This document shows, in pieces, positions 47,114 to 56,127 of a stretch of DNA of 64,000 nt (its first letter is position 1; every line of letters begins with the position of its first letter). The position numbers and the translations under genes were made by a program. The stretch comes from Actinocorallia longicatena (lineage in GTDB: Bacteria > Actinomycetota > Actinomycetes > Streptosporangiales > Streptosporangiaceae), in NCBI RefSeq assembly GCF_039534125.1, contig NZ_BAAAUV010000007.1, positions 1 through 64,000 on the forward strand. Reading direction: 5' to 3'. The notes below the pieces were generated by a model, which worked only from the letters and a program-made list of their open reading frames with translations, was not told the DNA's origin and did no database searches.

Positions 47114-49672
47114 TCAGGGGGTGGTGCCACCGCTGGTGACCAGCGGCTCCCGCCGCCCGTCCCTCGGTTCGAGGAACGGGAGGAGGGTCCGCCCTTCAAG
47201 GGCGGAGTTCAGGGCGTGCAGGATGCCTGCGGTGCCGGTGGAGAAGTCCATGGAGAGCCTCAGGAGCTGGTCGCCGGGGAAGGCGAGCCCGCCGCCGAAG
47301 GGCAGCGCGTGCCAGCGGAGGCCGGCGATCAGCTCGGGCAGGTTCGGGTCGTCGTGCGGCAGCCCGGCGATGATCCCGGCGCGGCCGCTGAACAGGCCCG
47401 GCTGCACGAAGTAGCGGGCGCGGCCGACCAAACGCAGCTCGTCCAGGGCGAGGGCGAGCATCTCGTCGGGGCGGTGCCGCAGGTAGCGGGCGACGACCGG
47501 GGCGATGCCCGCCGATCCCTCCTCGAGGTAGGGCAGGCGCCGCCAGCCCTGGTTCACCTGGAGGGAGCCGTCGGGGCCGTGGACGCAGCGCCGCAGGTCC
47601 TGCCTGATCGCGTCGTGGGCCTTGTCGAGCCAGGCGGGATCGCCGTGCCGCTCGTAGGCGTCGAGGAAGAGCAGCGCCACCCCGGACGAGCCGTGCATCA
47701 GCCCGGCCCTCGGCCGGCCGCCGCCGCTCAGCTCCGGCACGTCGCGCGGGCCGCCGATCCGTTCGGCGCACCCGGCCGCCATCGCGTCGGCTGCCTCGTG
47801 CATCCCGAGCCCGGTGAGGGCGAGCGCCATGCCGGCGAGGCCGGAGAACAGGCCCAGTTCCAGCCCTTGCCAGGGCTCCTCGAGGCACCGTTCGGCCAGG
47901 CTCAGGGCGCGGCTCCGGTCACCCAGGAGGTTCAGGACATGGGCGACGCCGAGCGCTCCGTCGTAGAGCCCGAGGCCGCTGCCGGGGCGCAGGGCGCGGT
48001 CGGCCGTCCAGTCCTCATACTCGGGGAAGCGCCCCGCTCCGCTCTCGTACAGGGCGAGCAGCACTCCGGCGGAGCCGGTCGCGATGTTGACGGCGCCCGA
48101 GCCCTCGAACTGGGCGACGTCGCCCGGGAACAGCCGGTCGTCGCGTTCGGGGGTGGCGCTGGCGAGCAGCGCGTGGTGCAGGTCGCCGCGGACCTCGGGC
48201 CAGGCCTCGCGACCGTGCTTGACCAGCCGGTCGAGGCTCTCGAGGCCCTTGCGGGGACGGGTGTCGGCGGGCGAGCGGGTGAGGGTGGCGACGGCCTCGT
48301 CGATGACGGCCGGCTCGACCGGGAACGCCTCGATGACGAGCCGCGCGAGATGGTCGGCCTTGCCCGCGTGCAGCGGCAGGGTGATGGTCGCCTGCGGTGC
48401 GAACAGGCCCAGGGTGAGGCAGGCCAGCGCGTACCTGTCGGCCTCGACGCCGCCGCGGTCGGCGGGGGCGAGGAAGGCCGGGTGGGCGAGGGCGGGCCTG
48501 GCCTCCTGCTCGGCGAGGGTCGCGACCTCGAAGTCGATGAGGACCAGCCGGCCTTCGGCCGTCACGAGGATGTTGTTGGGGTGCAGGTCGCCGAACACGA
48601 CTCCGCGATCGTGCAGGGCCGCGACGGCCCTCTCGGCCTTGGGCAGCATCTCGGTGACCCAGGCGGTGTACTCGGCGAGGTCGCCTTCGGTGCAGGTCGC
48701 CGAGGTCAGCGGGTACTTCTGCACCAGCAGCCGTTGCAGCGGGTTGCCGTCGACGAACTCCTCGACGAGGAACTCGTGGCCGCCGAGCTCGAAGTAGTCG
48801 ACCAGCTCGGGCACCACGTCGAGGCCCGCGAGCCGTTCGAGCATCTCGCGCTCGTGCCGCGACCGGGTGACGGCGTCGCGGCCGTGGGAGTCGAGCCCCG
48901 CGCCCGGCCGCGCCTCCTTGAGGACGACCTGACGGCCGTCGCGGTCGCGGGCGAGGTAGACGCCGCCGCCGTTGGAGAACTGGAAGACGCTCTCGATCGT
49001 GTACGGCAGCCCGGCGAGCGTCACGGCGTTCCGGGCGGCGAGATGGGGTTCGAGGAAGGCCGGCAGCGAGGTCCAGTCGGGGACGGTGAAGGCGACGCCC
49101 CTGACGTCGGGGACCAGGGTGCCCTCTCCGTCCTCGACGGCCAGCACCCGCTCGCCGGAGGAGTTCAGGCACTTGCGTTCGGTGAAGGCGCCGTAGCGCA
49201 CGTACATCGGCCCGTCGCCGTAGCGCAGGTCGCTCAGCACGTAGGGGCCCTCGACCCCCTCGAGCAGGGGGTCGAGCTCCGCCAGCACCCGCTCCAGCTC
49301 CAGCTCGTCCCTCGGGTAGAGGGTGACGAACTTCCCGCTGGACGCCCGGTCGGCCGCCTTGGAGTTGTGCATGACGAGCACGTGCTCGCCGCGCAGGAAC
49401 TTGAAGGCCAGCTTGGTCCGCAGGCAGTACTCCCACACCACGTCCAGGACCCGCTGGGCGTCGCCGAGCCGCGTCGAAACGTGGATCTTCCATCCCTGGG
49501 CGGGCAGATCGCCCTCGGGCATGAAGTACATCCAGGTGTCAGTGGCATGACCGCGCCAGCCGGCGGGAACATCCCGGCTCACCTGCGGGTAGTCCGAGCC
49601 TTCGCGCACCGCCGTCTCGATCCGGTCGTAGAAGACGGGATCCATCTGGCAGTACAGCTCGTACTTGTCCAC
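47114..49672 (-). CDS. lanKC: Class III lanthipeptide synthetase (kinase-lyase-cyclase)
   Basis: 852 residues from a GTG with GGAGGGAGAG upstream. Three parts: an N-terminal lyase region (about 1-210), a Ser/Thr kinase domain (about 215-500) and a LanC-like cyclase (about 510-852). The kinase looks intact: a glycine loop (SNGGGVYLARDRDG), the Lys in VVLKEARPG (about 253), catalytic loop VVFGDLHPNNILV (about 361) and LIDFEVATL (about 381, DFE for DFG). The cyclase repeats include LYDGALGVAHVLNLLG, LMHGSSGVALLF and FSTGTAGILHALN but lack the zinc Cys-Cys-His set, as is normal for class III. It phosphorylates, dehydrates and cyclises the peptide encoded just downstream. Known relatives are RamC and LabKC. 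Confidence 0.95.
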   Translation of the reverse strand: MDKYELYCQMDPVFYDRIETAVREGSDYPQVSRDVPAGWRGHATDTWMYFMPEGDLPAQGWKIHVSTRLGDAQRVLDVVWEYCLRTKLAFKFLRGEHVLVMHNSKAADRASSGKFVTLYPRDELELERVLAELDPLLEGVEGPYVLSDLRYGDGPMYVRYGAFTERKCLNSSGERVLAVEDGEGTLVPDVRGVAFTVPDWTSLPAFLEPHLAARNAVTLAGLPYTIESVFQFSNGGGVYLARDRDGRQVVLKEARPGAGLDSHGRDAVTRSRHEREMLERLAGLDVVPELVDYFELGGHEFLVEEFVDGNPLQRLLVQKYPLTSATCTEGDLAEYTAWVTEMLPKAERAVAALHDRGVVFGDLHPNNILVTAEGRLVLIDFEVATLAEQEARPALAHPAFLAPADRGGVEADRYALACLTLGLFAPQATITLPLHAGKADHLARLVIEAFPVEPAVIDEAVATLTRSPADTRPRKGLESLDRLVKHGREAWPEVRGDLHHALLASATPERDDRLFPGDVAQFEGSGAVNIATGSAGVLLALYESGAGRFPEYEDWTADRALRPGSGLGLYDGALGVAHVLNLLGDRSRALSLAERCLEEPWQGLELGLFSGLAGMALALTGLGMHEAADAMAAGCAERIGGPRDVPELSGGGRPRAGLMHGSSGVALLFLDAYERHGDPAWLDKAHDAIRQDLRRCVHGPDGSLQVNQGWRRLPYLEEGSAGIAPVVARYLRHRPDEMLALALDELRLVGRARYFVQPGLFSGRAGIIAGLPHDDPNLPELIAGLRWHALPFGGGLAFPGDQLLRLSMDFSTGTAGILHALNSALEGRTLLPFLEPRDGRREPLVTSGGTTP

Positions 49673-49791
49673 TGCTCTCCCTCCGCCACAGGTGCTGACA
49701 AGAAAGAGAATTCACGAAATCGTCGGCCACGCCAAGTAACATTCGGCAACAGAGAGTGATGAAATCCGCACCCCCCGGCCAGTGTGGAACG
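49673..49791 (-). promoter_or_regulatory. Promoter region of the lanthipeptide operon
   Basis: Between the synthetase GTG and the upstream gene is an AT-richer stretch (about 49680-49770). TTGCCG and TTGGCG lie in it, with GAATTC further downstream; I cannot pick one promoter safely. The divergent position makes it the only place where the operon could be switched on, presumably by the LuxR-type regulator. Confidence 0.35.
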
Positions 49792-49825
49792 CACACTCCC
49801 CGCACCCGTGCGGATGCGGGGTGTG
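49792..49825 (-). terminator. Terminator of the P-loop kinase gene
   Basis: CCCCGCA and TGCGGGG pair, with a further CACA/TGTG pair after a two-base bulge; the loop is ten bases. It lies ten bases beyond the stop of the leftward kinase gene and insulates the lanthipeptide operon. Confidence 0.5.
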
Positions 49826-49834
49826 ATCAGCCCG

Positions 49835-50401
49835 TCAGGGTCCGAGCAGCCGGTCGAGCTGTCCGGCGAGCGGCGGGGCGGTCAGCCGGTTGTCCACAGC
49901 GCGATGCGGGACGGGCGGCGGCTCCTCGGGGCGCATCCGGGCGAGAAACGCCTCGAAAGCCTCCAGTTTGCCCCGGTCGCGGGCGTGGCCGCGGACCGTG
50001 AGCCGGTGGTGGAGGGTGGCGGGATCGGAGCGGATCCACAGGAGGTGGACGGCGCCGCCGCCCAGGGCCGCGGTCCAGGCCTCCCAGCGGGCGGGGTCGC
50101 GGATCTGGGTGGTGAAGGGGCCGCTGAGCAGGACCGGGCAGCCGGGGGCCCGGATCTCCCTGGCGGCGGCCGTCATGCCCGCGTACTCGTGGTCCTTGAC
50201 ATGGGCGTCGTACCAGGGGCCCTCGCGTTCGGCGGGGTCGCGGCCCGCGGCGGCCAGGGCGGCGGCCACGAACGGCCCGTAGAGGGTGTCCTTGTCCAGC
50301 AGGGCGGGGACGGGCCTCAACCGGGCCAGGAGCAGGGCCGCGACGGTCGTCTTGCCGCTGCCGGGCGGGCCCGCCACGATCCACACAGGTCCTTGTTCCA
50401 T
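49835..50401 (-). CDS. P-loop kinase/AAA-type ATPase, small
   Basis: 188 residues. Walker A is AGPPGSGKTTVAALLL (about residues 10-25) and the lid has HHRLTVRGHARDRGK, with a Walker B-like VHLLWIRSDPA. The build is that of zeta-toxin, shikimate-kinase or chloramphenicol-phosphotransferase-like kinases that phosphorylate small molecules. No partner antitoxin is adjacent. The function is unknown; sequence points only to an ATP-using phosphotransferase. Confidence 0.7.
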   Translation of the reverse strand: MEQGPVWIVAGPPGSGKTTVAALLLARLRPVPALLDKDTLYGPFVAAALAAAGRDPAEREGPWYDAHVKDHEYAGMTAAAREIRAPGCPVLLSGPFTTQIRDPARWEAWTAALGGGAVHLLWIRSDPATLHHRLTVRGHARDRGKLEAFEAFLARMRPEEPPPVPHRAVDNRLTAPPLAGQLDRLLGP

Positions 50402-50479
50402 CAGGCCAAGGTAGGGGCCGGAACCCTGGCGCGTCCCGGACGTTGCCTAGGGTGAAGGGGAGCCGACCGAGGGAGAACG

Positions 50480-51616
50480 ATGAGCGTCGCACTGACACCG
50501 GGGGGCAACACGGGCCTGGCCGCCACCAGGATCACGGTCGAGGTCGCCGCGCCGGCCAGGCTGGACGTCTCGGCGCTGCTGCTCGACGCCACCGGCAAGG
50601 TCAGATCGGACGCCGACTTCGTCTTCTACAACGCCCCCAGCTCGGGCGGGGTCACCTACCGGCCCGCGTCGGGGAGCGACGCCGACAGCGTCACCGTCGA
50701 CACCACGGCCGTCCCTCAGGCCATCGAGCGGATCGTCGTGACGGCCAGCGTCGAGGGCGGCACCTTCGCCGGGATCGAGCCGACCGCGGTGGCCCGCGAC
50801 GCGGGTTCGGGCACCGTGCTGGCCACCTTCACCCCGCCGGGACTCGGCCCCGAGACCGCCCTGATCGTGGTCGAGCTGTACCGGCGCGGCGGCGACTGGA
50901 AGATCCGAGCCGTGGGCCAGGGCTACTCCAACGGCCTGGCGGGCATCGCCACGGACTTCGGCGTCTCCGTGGCCGAGGACGAGCCCTCCCCGCACGCGAG
51001 CGCCCCGAGCATCAGCGGCCCGCCCACGGCCCCCGCGAAGATCAATCTGGACAAGGGGAAGGTGTCCCTGACCAAGGGCTCCTCGGTGTCGCTGGTCAAG
51101 GGCGGCGCCCCGCTGCTGTCGCTGGTCCGGATGGGTCTCGGCTGGGACGCGGCCGTCTCGCGCGGCCGCCGCATCGACCTCGACGCCTCCTGCATCGCCT
51201 ACGACGCGCAGCGCAAGGAGGTCGGCACGGTCTACTTCGGCAAGCTGACGGCCTTCAACGGCTCGATCCAGCACGCGGGCGACAACCTCACCGGCAAGGG
51301 CGACGGCGACGACGAGTCGATCGCGGTCCATCTGGGTTCGCTGCCGCCCCACGTGATGGGCCTGGTCTTCGTGGTCAACTCCTACTCGGGCCAGAAGTTC
51401 ACCGAGGTCCGCAACGCCTACTGCCGCCTCCTGGACGGCTCCTCCGGCCAGGAGCTGGTCCGCTTCGACCTCACCTACGCCGAGCCCCGCACGGGCGTCA
51501 TGCTCTGCAAGCTCGTCCGCCAGTACACGGGCGAGTGGGAGATGACCGCCCTCGGCGAGTTCGCCGACGCCAAGTCCGCCAAGGGCATGGTCAAACCCGC
51601 CGCCGCCCTCCTCTGA
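50480..51616 (+). CDS. Double TerD-domain protein (tellurite-resistance type)
   Basis: 378 residues with two TerD folds. The first (about 1-170) starts DVSALLLDATGKVRSDADFVFYNAPSS and has GIEPTAV, while the second (about 200-378) contains the calcium sites GDNLTGKGDGDDE and IDLDASCIAYD that are typical. They are joined by a Lys/Ser/Pro-rich linker (about 175-205: KINLDKGKVSLTKGSSVSL). TerD proteins occur in stress systems linked to metal and antibiotic response, often with other ter genes; here it stands alone. No signal peptide; cytoplasmic. Confidence 0.85.
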   Translation: MSVALTPGGNTGLAATRITVEVAAPARLDVSALLLDATGKVRSDADFVFYNAPSSGGVTYRPASGSDADSVTVDTTAVPQAIERIVVTASVEGGTFAGIEPTAVARDAGSGTVLATFTPPGLGPETALIVVELYRRGGDWKIRAVGQGYSNGLAGIATDFGVSVAEDEPSPHASAPSISGPPTAPAKINLDKGKVSLTKGSSVSLVKGGAPLLSLVRMGLGWDAAVSRGRRIDLDASCIAYDAQRKEVGTVYFGKLTAFNGSIQHAGDNLTGKGDGDDESIAVHLGSLPPHVMGLVFVVNSYSGQKFTEVRNAYCRLLDGSSGQELVRFDLTYAEPRTGVMLCKLVRQYTGEWEMTALGEFADAKSAKGMVKPAAALL

Positions 51617-51660
51617 CCCCGGGCCGGGGCCCTGGGCTTTTGTGATCATCCGGGCCTAAG

Positions 51661-52710
51661 GTGACGTTCGTGCTGAACGTCCCCCTTGCTCCGCGCGAGC
51701 GTTCACTGAGCGAGTCGACGGCCGCGATGCTGGCCATGCTGGCGGCCGTGGTCCTGGTCGCGGCGAACGTCGCCGACTTCCTCTCGGGCGATCGGGCGAC
51801 GGCGACGGTGGCCTGGGTCGACGGCCTCGGCTTCCACCAGGTGCTGCCGATGCTCGTCGCCGCCTGCCTGATGCCGGTGCGCTCGCTCTTCCCGCTCGGT
51901 GCCGCGATCACGATCGGGTACGGCCCGCTCCGGGCCCTGGACGCGGCCGGCCGGATCGAGGCGATCGCCCGCGGCGGCCACGAGGAGTTCGCGCTCGGAG
52001 CCGGGCTGGCCCTGATCGCCGGGGCGCTGCTGCTCTGCGCCACGGGCTGCTCGGTCGCCGCGCTGGCCGGGCATGGCGAGCTGCGCCGCTCTCGTCGGTG
52101 GGCGGTCCTGTGGGCCGCGGCCGGAGGCCTGCTGGCGCTCGTCCAGCTCGTCGGGCTGTGGCTGCCGTGGACGCGGGTGAGCGTGGAGATGACCCGCGAC
52201 GAGCGCCGGGTCGTCAAGGCCCATGAGTGCTGCACGATGTTCACCTCCGACGGCACCCTGTCGAGCAACGTCCTGACCGTCGCCGGCACCGTCCTGGCGG
52301 CCGTGGTGCTGACGCTCGCGCTGTGCCTTCTCTCGCGGGCGGCCGCCGCCGGGATGATCATCGGTGTCGGGGCCTTCTACCTGAGGGACGTCCTGGCCTC
52401 CGGGTCGACCTGGCTGATGGCGCGGGTCGCGCAGAAGGAGGTCCTCGCCGAGATGGGCGCGGGCCCCGAGGAGCTGGAGAAGTACCGGCCGGAGGTGAGC
52501 GTCACCCTGCTGCCCGGCATGTGGATCTCCACGGCCGGCGTCGGCCTCATCGTGCTGGCCGCCGTCGCCCGGACGGTCACGCGCGCCGCTCCCGAGGAAC
52601 CGCCCGAGGAGCTCACCGGTCCCGTGATCGACCCCTACGGCATCGAGCGTCCGCATCCGGGCGTCGAGGTCATCAGCTCTCCCGGGCAGCGGTGGAACCG
52701 GCCGCACTGA
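51661..52710 (+). CDS. Integral membrane protein of unknown function
   Basis: 349 residues with about seven hydrophobic segments, for example AMLAMLAAVVLVAANVADF and LALIAGALLLCATGCSVAAL, and a C-terminal cytoplasmic tail rich in Glu and Pro (EEPPEELTGPVIDPYG). One loop holds two neighbouring Cys residues (HECCTMFTSDG) that could form a disulfide. No family is recognised. The GTG at 51661 is close to an in-frame GTG at 51670 that has a better-spaced AAGG, so the exact start is open. Confidence 0.6.
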   Translation: MTFVLNVPLAPRERSLSESTAAMLAMLAAVVLVAANVADFLSGDRATATVAWVDGLGFHQVLPMLVAACLMPVRSLFPLGAAITIGYGPLRALDAAGRIEAIARGGHEEFALGAGLALIAGALLLCATGCSVAALAGHGELRRSRRWAVLWAAAGGLLALVQLVGLWLPWTRVSVEMTRDERRVVKAHECCTMFTSDGTLSSNVLTVAGTVLAAVVLTLALCLLSRAAAAGMIIGVGAFYLRDVLASGSTWLMARVAQKEVLAEMGAGPEELEKYRPEVSVTLLPGMWISTAGVGLIVLAAVARTVTRAAPEEPPEELTGPVIDPYGIERPHPGVEVISSPGQRWNRPH

Positions 52711-52915
52711 CGCCCGGACGCTCCTCCCCGGCCTGTGGACCATTCCGCGGGGAACCTTGCGCGGGGATGGATCCGCCCGCTTCCGGTGTCCATGCGCGCA
52801 CCTGGATCATGAACAGTTCACGACCATGCGCCTGCACAAGATCATGATATTTCAACTCCATGCACATGCTTGGGCACGGCGTGCCATTGCACAGATCGCA
52901 TTCGACGGAACGCGA

Positions 52916-54133
52916 TCAGACGCGCGTGCTGACGACCCGCTTGAGCGCGCTCCCCTTGACCCAGGCCTTCCACGAAAGCTGATAAAACCCCCACCCGTTG
53001 TTCCAGGCGAGCGGCCGGGACGTGCCGGTGATCTTGACGATGTCACCACGATATGACCAGTTCATAAACCATTTGGCCTTATCGGCGGGCGAACGCACGC
53101 AACCATGACTGCAGTTGCGGTTACCCAGGCAAGAAGGATCATCCATGTTCTGGTGGATGTACTCGCCCGAAGCGGAGATACGGGTGGCCCACGGGACCTT
53201 CTCGTCGTACCACCCCGGATCGCCCTTCTTCTTACCGGGCGGGCGCATGCGCTCGAGCTTGCTGTGCGCCATCGTGAGGTGGTACCCGCTGGTGGTGACC
53301 TGGTGGTCGATGCCGTCGGGCCAGACGTCGCCGCCGCTGCCCATGCTGATCGGCCAGCTCGTGATGAGCTTCTTGTTCTTGTAGACCCTCAGCCGGTGGG
53401 TCTTGGCGCTCGCGACGATGTAGTGCGCGTCGCCGATCTTCCAGATCTGCTTGTAGTTCCGGATGCCGTAGATGCCCTTGCCCGACCGCACGCCCTTGAG
53501 CTTCGCCGCGAAGGCGATCTTGGTGTTGGCGGGCCAGTACTTCCCGTTCGGCGGCCGGAAGATCGCGGTCTGGACGCCGTTCATGACCGTCCAGAACCAG
53601 GCCCCCCGGGACGCCTTGGTGGTCTTGACGACCAGCATCCGCTCGACGGCCTTCTTGTCGGTGACCGTGCGGTTGAACTTCACGATCACCGGCATCCCGA
53701 CGCCGACCTTCTCCCCCGGCATCGGCGTGATGTCGATGATCTGGAGGTTCTTGGCGGGCTTGAGCGTCTTGAAGGTGCTCGTCTCGGTGCTGACCTTGCC
53801 GTCCGGGTTCCTGGCGGTCGCGGTGACCGTGTACTCGGCGCTGGGCGCGAGCGGGTCACTGGCCTTCCAGGCGGTGCGGTCGGGGGAGAACTCGCCGGGG
53901 ATCTCCTGCCCCTGGTAGGAGACCTTGACGTCGTCGAGCGTCCCGTCCGCCGACCGGACCACGACGCCCTTGTCCGGTGCGACCCCGGTCGCGGCGTTCC
54001 GCGGGCTGATGCTGATCGCGGCCGCACCGGCCGTGGTCCGCTCGACGCCGTCGACCTTCGTGGCCTTCTCGGGTGTCGAGGAACAGCCCGCGAGGAGCAC
54101 CACCCCGCACACCGCGGCAACCATCCGTCGCAC
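52916..54133 (-). CDS. L,D-transpeptidase lipoprotein with Ig-like domains
   Basis: 405 residues. The start at GTG 54133 is supported by GAAGG five bases upstream; 54157 lacks one. The signal ends in the lipobox VVLLAGC, anchoring the protein outside. Two Ig-like domains (about 30-240, including ITPMPGEKVGVGMPVIVKFNR) precede the YkuD catalytic domain with YIHQNMDD and the motif NCSHGCVRSPADKAKWF (catalytic Cys near residue 345). This is the design of mycobacterial LdtMt2: the enzyme makes 3-3 cross-links between diaminopimelate residues and resists most penicillins. It stands alone, convergent with the membrane protein gene. Confidence 0.92.
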   Translation of the reverse strand: MRRMVAAVCGVVLLAGCSSTPEKATKVDGVERTTAGAAAISISPRNAATGVAPDKGVVVRSADGTLDDVKVSYQGQEIPGEFSPDRTAWKASDPLAPSAEYTVTATARNPDGKVSTETSTFKTLKPAKNLQIIDITPMPGEKVGVGMPVIVKFNRTVTDKKAVERMLVVKTTKASRGAWFWTVMNGVQTAIFRPPNGKYWPANTKIAFAAKLKGVRSGKGIYGIRNYKQIWKIGDAHYIVASAKTHRLRVYKNKKLITSWPISMGSGGDVWPDGIDHQVTTSGYHLTMAHSKLERMRPPGKKKGDPGWYDEKVPWATRISASGEYIHQNMDDPSCLGNRNCSHGCVRSPADKAKWFMNWSYRGDIVKITGTSRPLAWNNGWGFYQLSWKAWVKGSALKRVVSTRV

Positions 54134-54247
54134 GTGGACCTTCTTTCCCCTCGACACCCCGAGCCCCCGGGGGACCTTCCGTACCTTACGATCGCTCTGC
54201 CTATGACTCCCCCACAGTCAGGAAAGTTCGGCACATCTCACAATTTT

Positions 54248-55450
54248 TCAGGTTGTGGCAAGGGCCGTGGTGGGGGAGAGCCGGGCCGCCCGGACGGCCG
54301 GATACAGCCCCGCGACGGCCCCGATGAGCAGCGTCGCGGCCAGCGAGCCGAGCACCGCCCAGGCCGGGACGACCGTCCGCCAGGACTGGGTGACCGCGTA
54401 GGCCCCGGTGACCCCGGTTCCCATCAGCACCCCGGCGAGACCGCCGAGCGCCGACAGCATCAGCGACTCGGTCAGGAACTGCAGCAGCACATGCCCGCGG
54501 GTGGCCCCGAGCGAGCGGCGCAGCCCGATCTCGGAGCGGCGCTCCAGCACCGAGATGACCATCGTGTTGGCCACGCCGACCCCGCCCACCAGCAGCGCGA
54601 CCCCGCCCAGGCCGAGCAGCAGCGCGGTGAAGGCGCTGCTCGTGGCCTTGCGGGCGATGAGCACGTCGGACGGCCGCGACACCTTCACCTCGTTGGGCGC
54701 CTCCGGATTCGCCGTGGCCGCGAGGACGTCGCGGACGGCCTCGACCGCGTCGTCCCTGGTGCGCGTGTAGAGCATCGTCGGATGACCGTCGAAGCCCAGG
54801 AGATCCGCGGCGGCCTCGCGTCCGACCAGCGCGGCGGCGTCGAGTTCCGGCGCCAGCGGCACCGGCTCGAGCACGCCCACGACGGTGAACCACCGCCTGC
54901 CCACGAGGATCCGCACGTCGGGCCCCGCGGCCCCGATGCCCAGCCGCTCCGCCGCCGACGCCCCCAACACGACGGCCGGATAGCGGGCGGTGGCCCTGTT
55001 CAGCCAGGTCCCGTCCGCGATCCGTGCTCCCACGGCGCCGGGCAGGCCGAGGTCGGCGGCCTGGACCGTGATCCCTCCGCTCTCCCCCGCCGGGATCCGG
55101 TCGTTGCGGTACACCTTCGCGTCCGGGACCCGCCCGGTGGAGGCCGCGCTCGTCACCGGGCCGACCCTGGAGATCATCCGCACGGAGTCGAGGGGGAGCG
55201 TGGCGGCCTCACCGGACACCGAGTCCCCCGGCGCGACCGTCAGCAGGTTCGTCCCCAGCGCCGCGAGCTTGCGGTCGAGATCGTCCCGCCCGGAGGCGGA
55301 GATCCCGACGACCGCGACCATGGCGGCGATGCCGATCGCGATCCCGAGGGCCGACAGCACCACCCGGGTCCTGCGGGTCCGCAGCCCGGTCCCGCCGGCC
55401 CGCAGCACGTCACGGGGGCGCAGCCGCGACGGCGGCGGCAGCGCGTTCAC
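54248..55450 (-). CDS. ABC transporter permease, MacB/FtsX-like
   Basis: 400 residues with one N-terminal helix, a long extracellular domain (about 60-270) and three C-terminal helices. The sequence begins LRTRRTRVVLSALGIAIGIAAMV, typical of the MacB family, and has GVGVANTMVISVLERRSEIGLRRSLGATRGHVLLQFLTESL (quoted in parts) near residue 290. The start overlaps the ATPase gene stop. Together with the ATPase, adaptor and lipoprotein it forms a MacAB-like export machine that may expel a peptide or drug without crossing the outer membrane, as this is a Gram-positive. Confidence 0.9.
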   Translation of the reverse strand: MNALPPPSRLRPRDVLRAGGTGLRTRRTRVVLSALGIAIGIAAMVAVVGISASGRDDLDRKLAALGTNLLTVAPGDSVSGEAATLPLDSVRMISRVGPVTSAASTGRVPDAKVYRNDRIPAGESGGITVQAADLGLPGAVGARIADGTWLNRATARYPAVVLGASAAERLGIGAAGPDVRILVGRRWFTVVGVLEPVPLAPELDAAALVGREAAADLLGFDGHPTMLYTRTRDDAVEAVRDVLAATANPEAPNEVKVSRPSDVLIARKATSSAFTALLLGLGGVALLVGGVGVANTMVISVLERRSEIGLRRSLGATRGHVLLQFLTESLMLSALGGLAGVLMGTGVTGAYAVTQSWRTVVPAWAVLGSLAATLLIGAVAGLYPAVRAARLSPTTALATT

Positions 55451-56127
55451 CTCCGCCCGCCCTGCGTCGTGAGCAGCCGCCCGTCGAGCATCGGCAGCCG
55501 GACCGGCAGCGACGCCGCGATGTCGCGGTCGTGCGTGATCACCAGGACGGTCGTCCCGGCGGCGTTGAGGTCGTGCAGCAGACTCATGATCGATTCTCCG
55601 GAGGTCGAGTCGAGGTTCCCGGTCGGTTCGTCGGCCAGCAGCAGGGCGGGGGAGCCGACCACGGCCCTGGCGATCGCGACGCGCTGCCGCTCACCGCCGG
55701 ACAGCTCGGTCGGGACATGGCCGAGCCGGTGCCCGAGCCCGACCCGCACCAGGGCCTCCTCCGCCCGTGCCCGCCGGCCCTTGAGCGGAAGGCCGGTGTA
55801 GAGCAGCCCGTCGGCGACGTCGTCCAGCGCCGGCTGCCCGTGGCTCAGATGGAACTGCTGGAACACGAAGCCGATCCGGTGCGCCCGCAGCGACGACAGC
55901 CGCCGGTCGGTCAGCCCCGCCACGTCGTGCCCCTGGATGCGGACCGTCCCGGTCGTGGGCCGGTCGAGGGTGCCGATGAGGTGCAGCATCGTCGACTTCC
56001 CCGAGCCCGAGGGCCCGACGATCGCCGCCATCTCCCCTTCTCCGACCGTGAGGCTCACCCCGCTGACGGCCGCGACCCCGCCCGGATAGGTCTTCGACAC
56101 CTCGACGAGCTCGACGACCGGCGTCAC
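55447..56127 (-). CDS. ABC transporter ATPase, MacB/LolD-like
   Basis: 226 residues. Walker A GPSGSGKSTMLHLIG, signature ELSGGERQRVAIARAVV, Walker B ALLLADEPTGNLDSTSGE and the switch His in VLVITHDRDIAA are all intact, the usual pattern of the macrolide/lipoprotein-release family. The GTG start (56127) overlaps the stop of the adaptor gene, and its own stop overlaps the permease start. It powers the permease encoded next. Confidence 0.92.
   Translation of the reverse strand: MTPVVELVEVSKTYPGGVAAVSGVSLTVGEGEMAAIVGPSGSGKSTMLHLIGTLDRPTTGTVRIQGHDVAGLTDRRLSSLRAHRIGFVFQQFHLSHGQPALDDVADGLLYTGLPLKGRRARAEEALVRVGLGHRLGHVPTELSGGERQRVAIARAVVGSPALLLADEPTGNLDSTSGESIMSLLHDLNAAGTTVLVITHDRDIAASLPVRLPMLDGRLLTTQGGRR

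Noticed and set aside
53105..55801. Plus-strand frame of about 900 codons opposite the L,D-transpeptidase and permease
   Set aside because: Antisense shadow; real genes on the other strand carry all conserved motifs.
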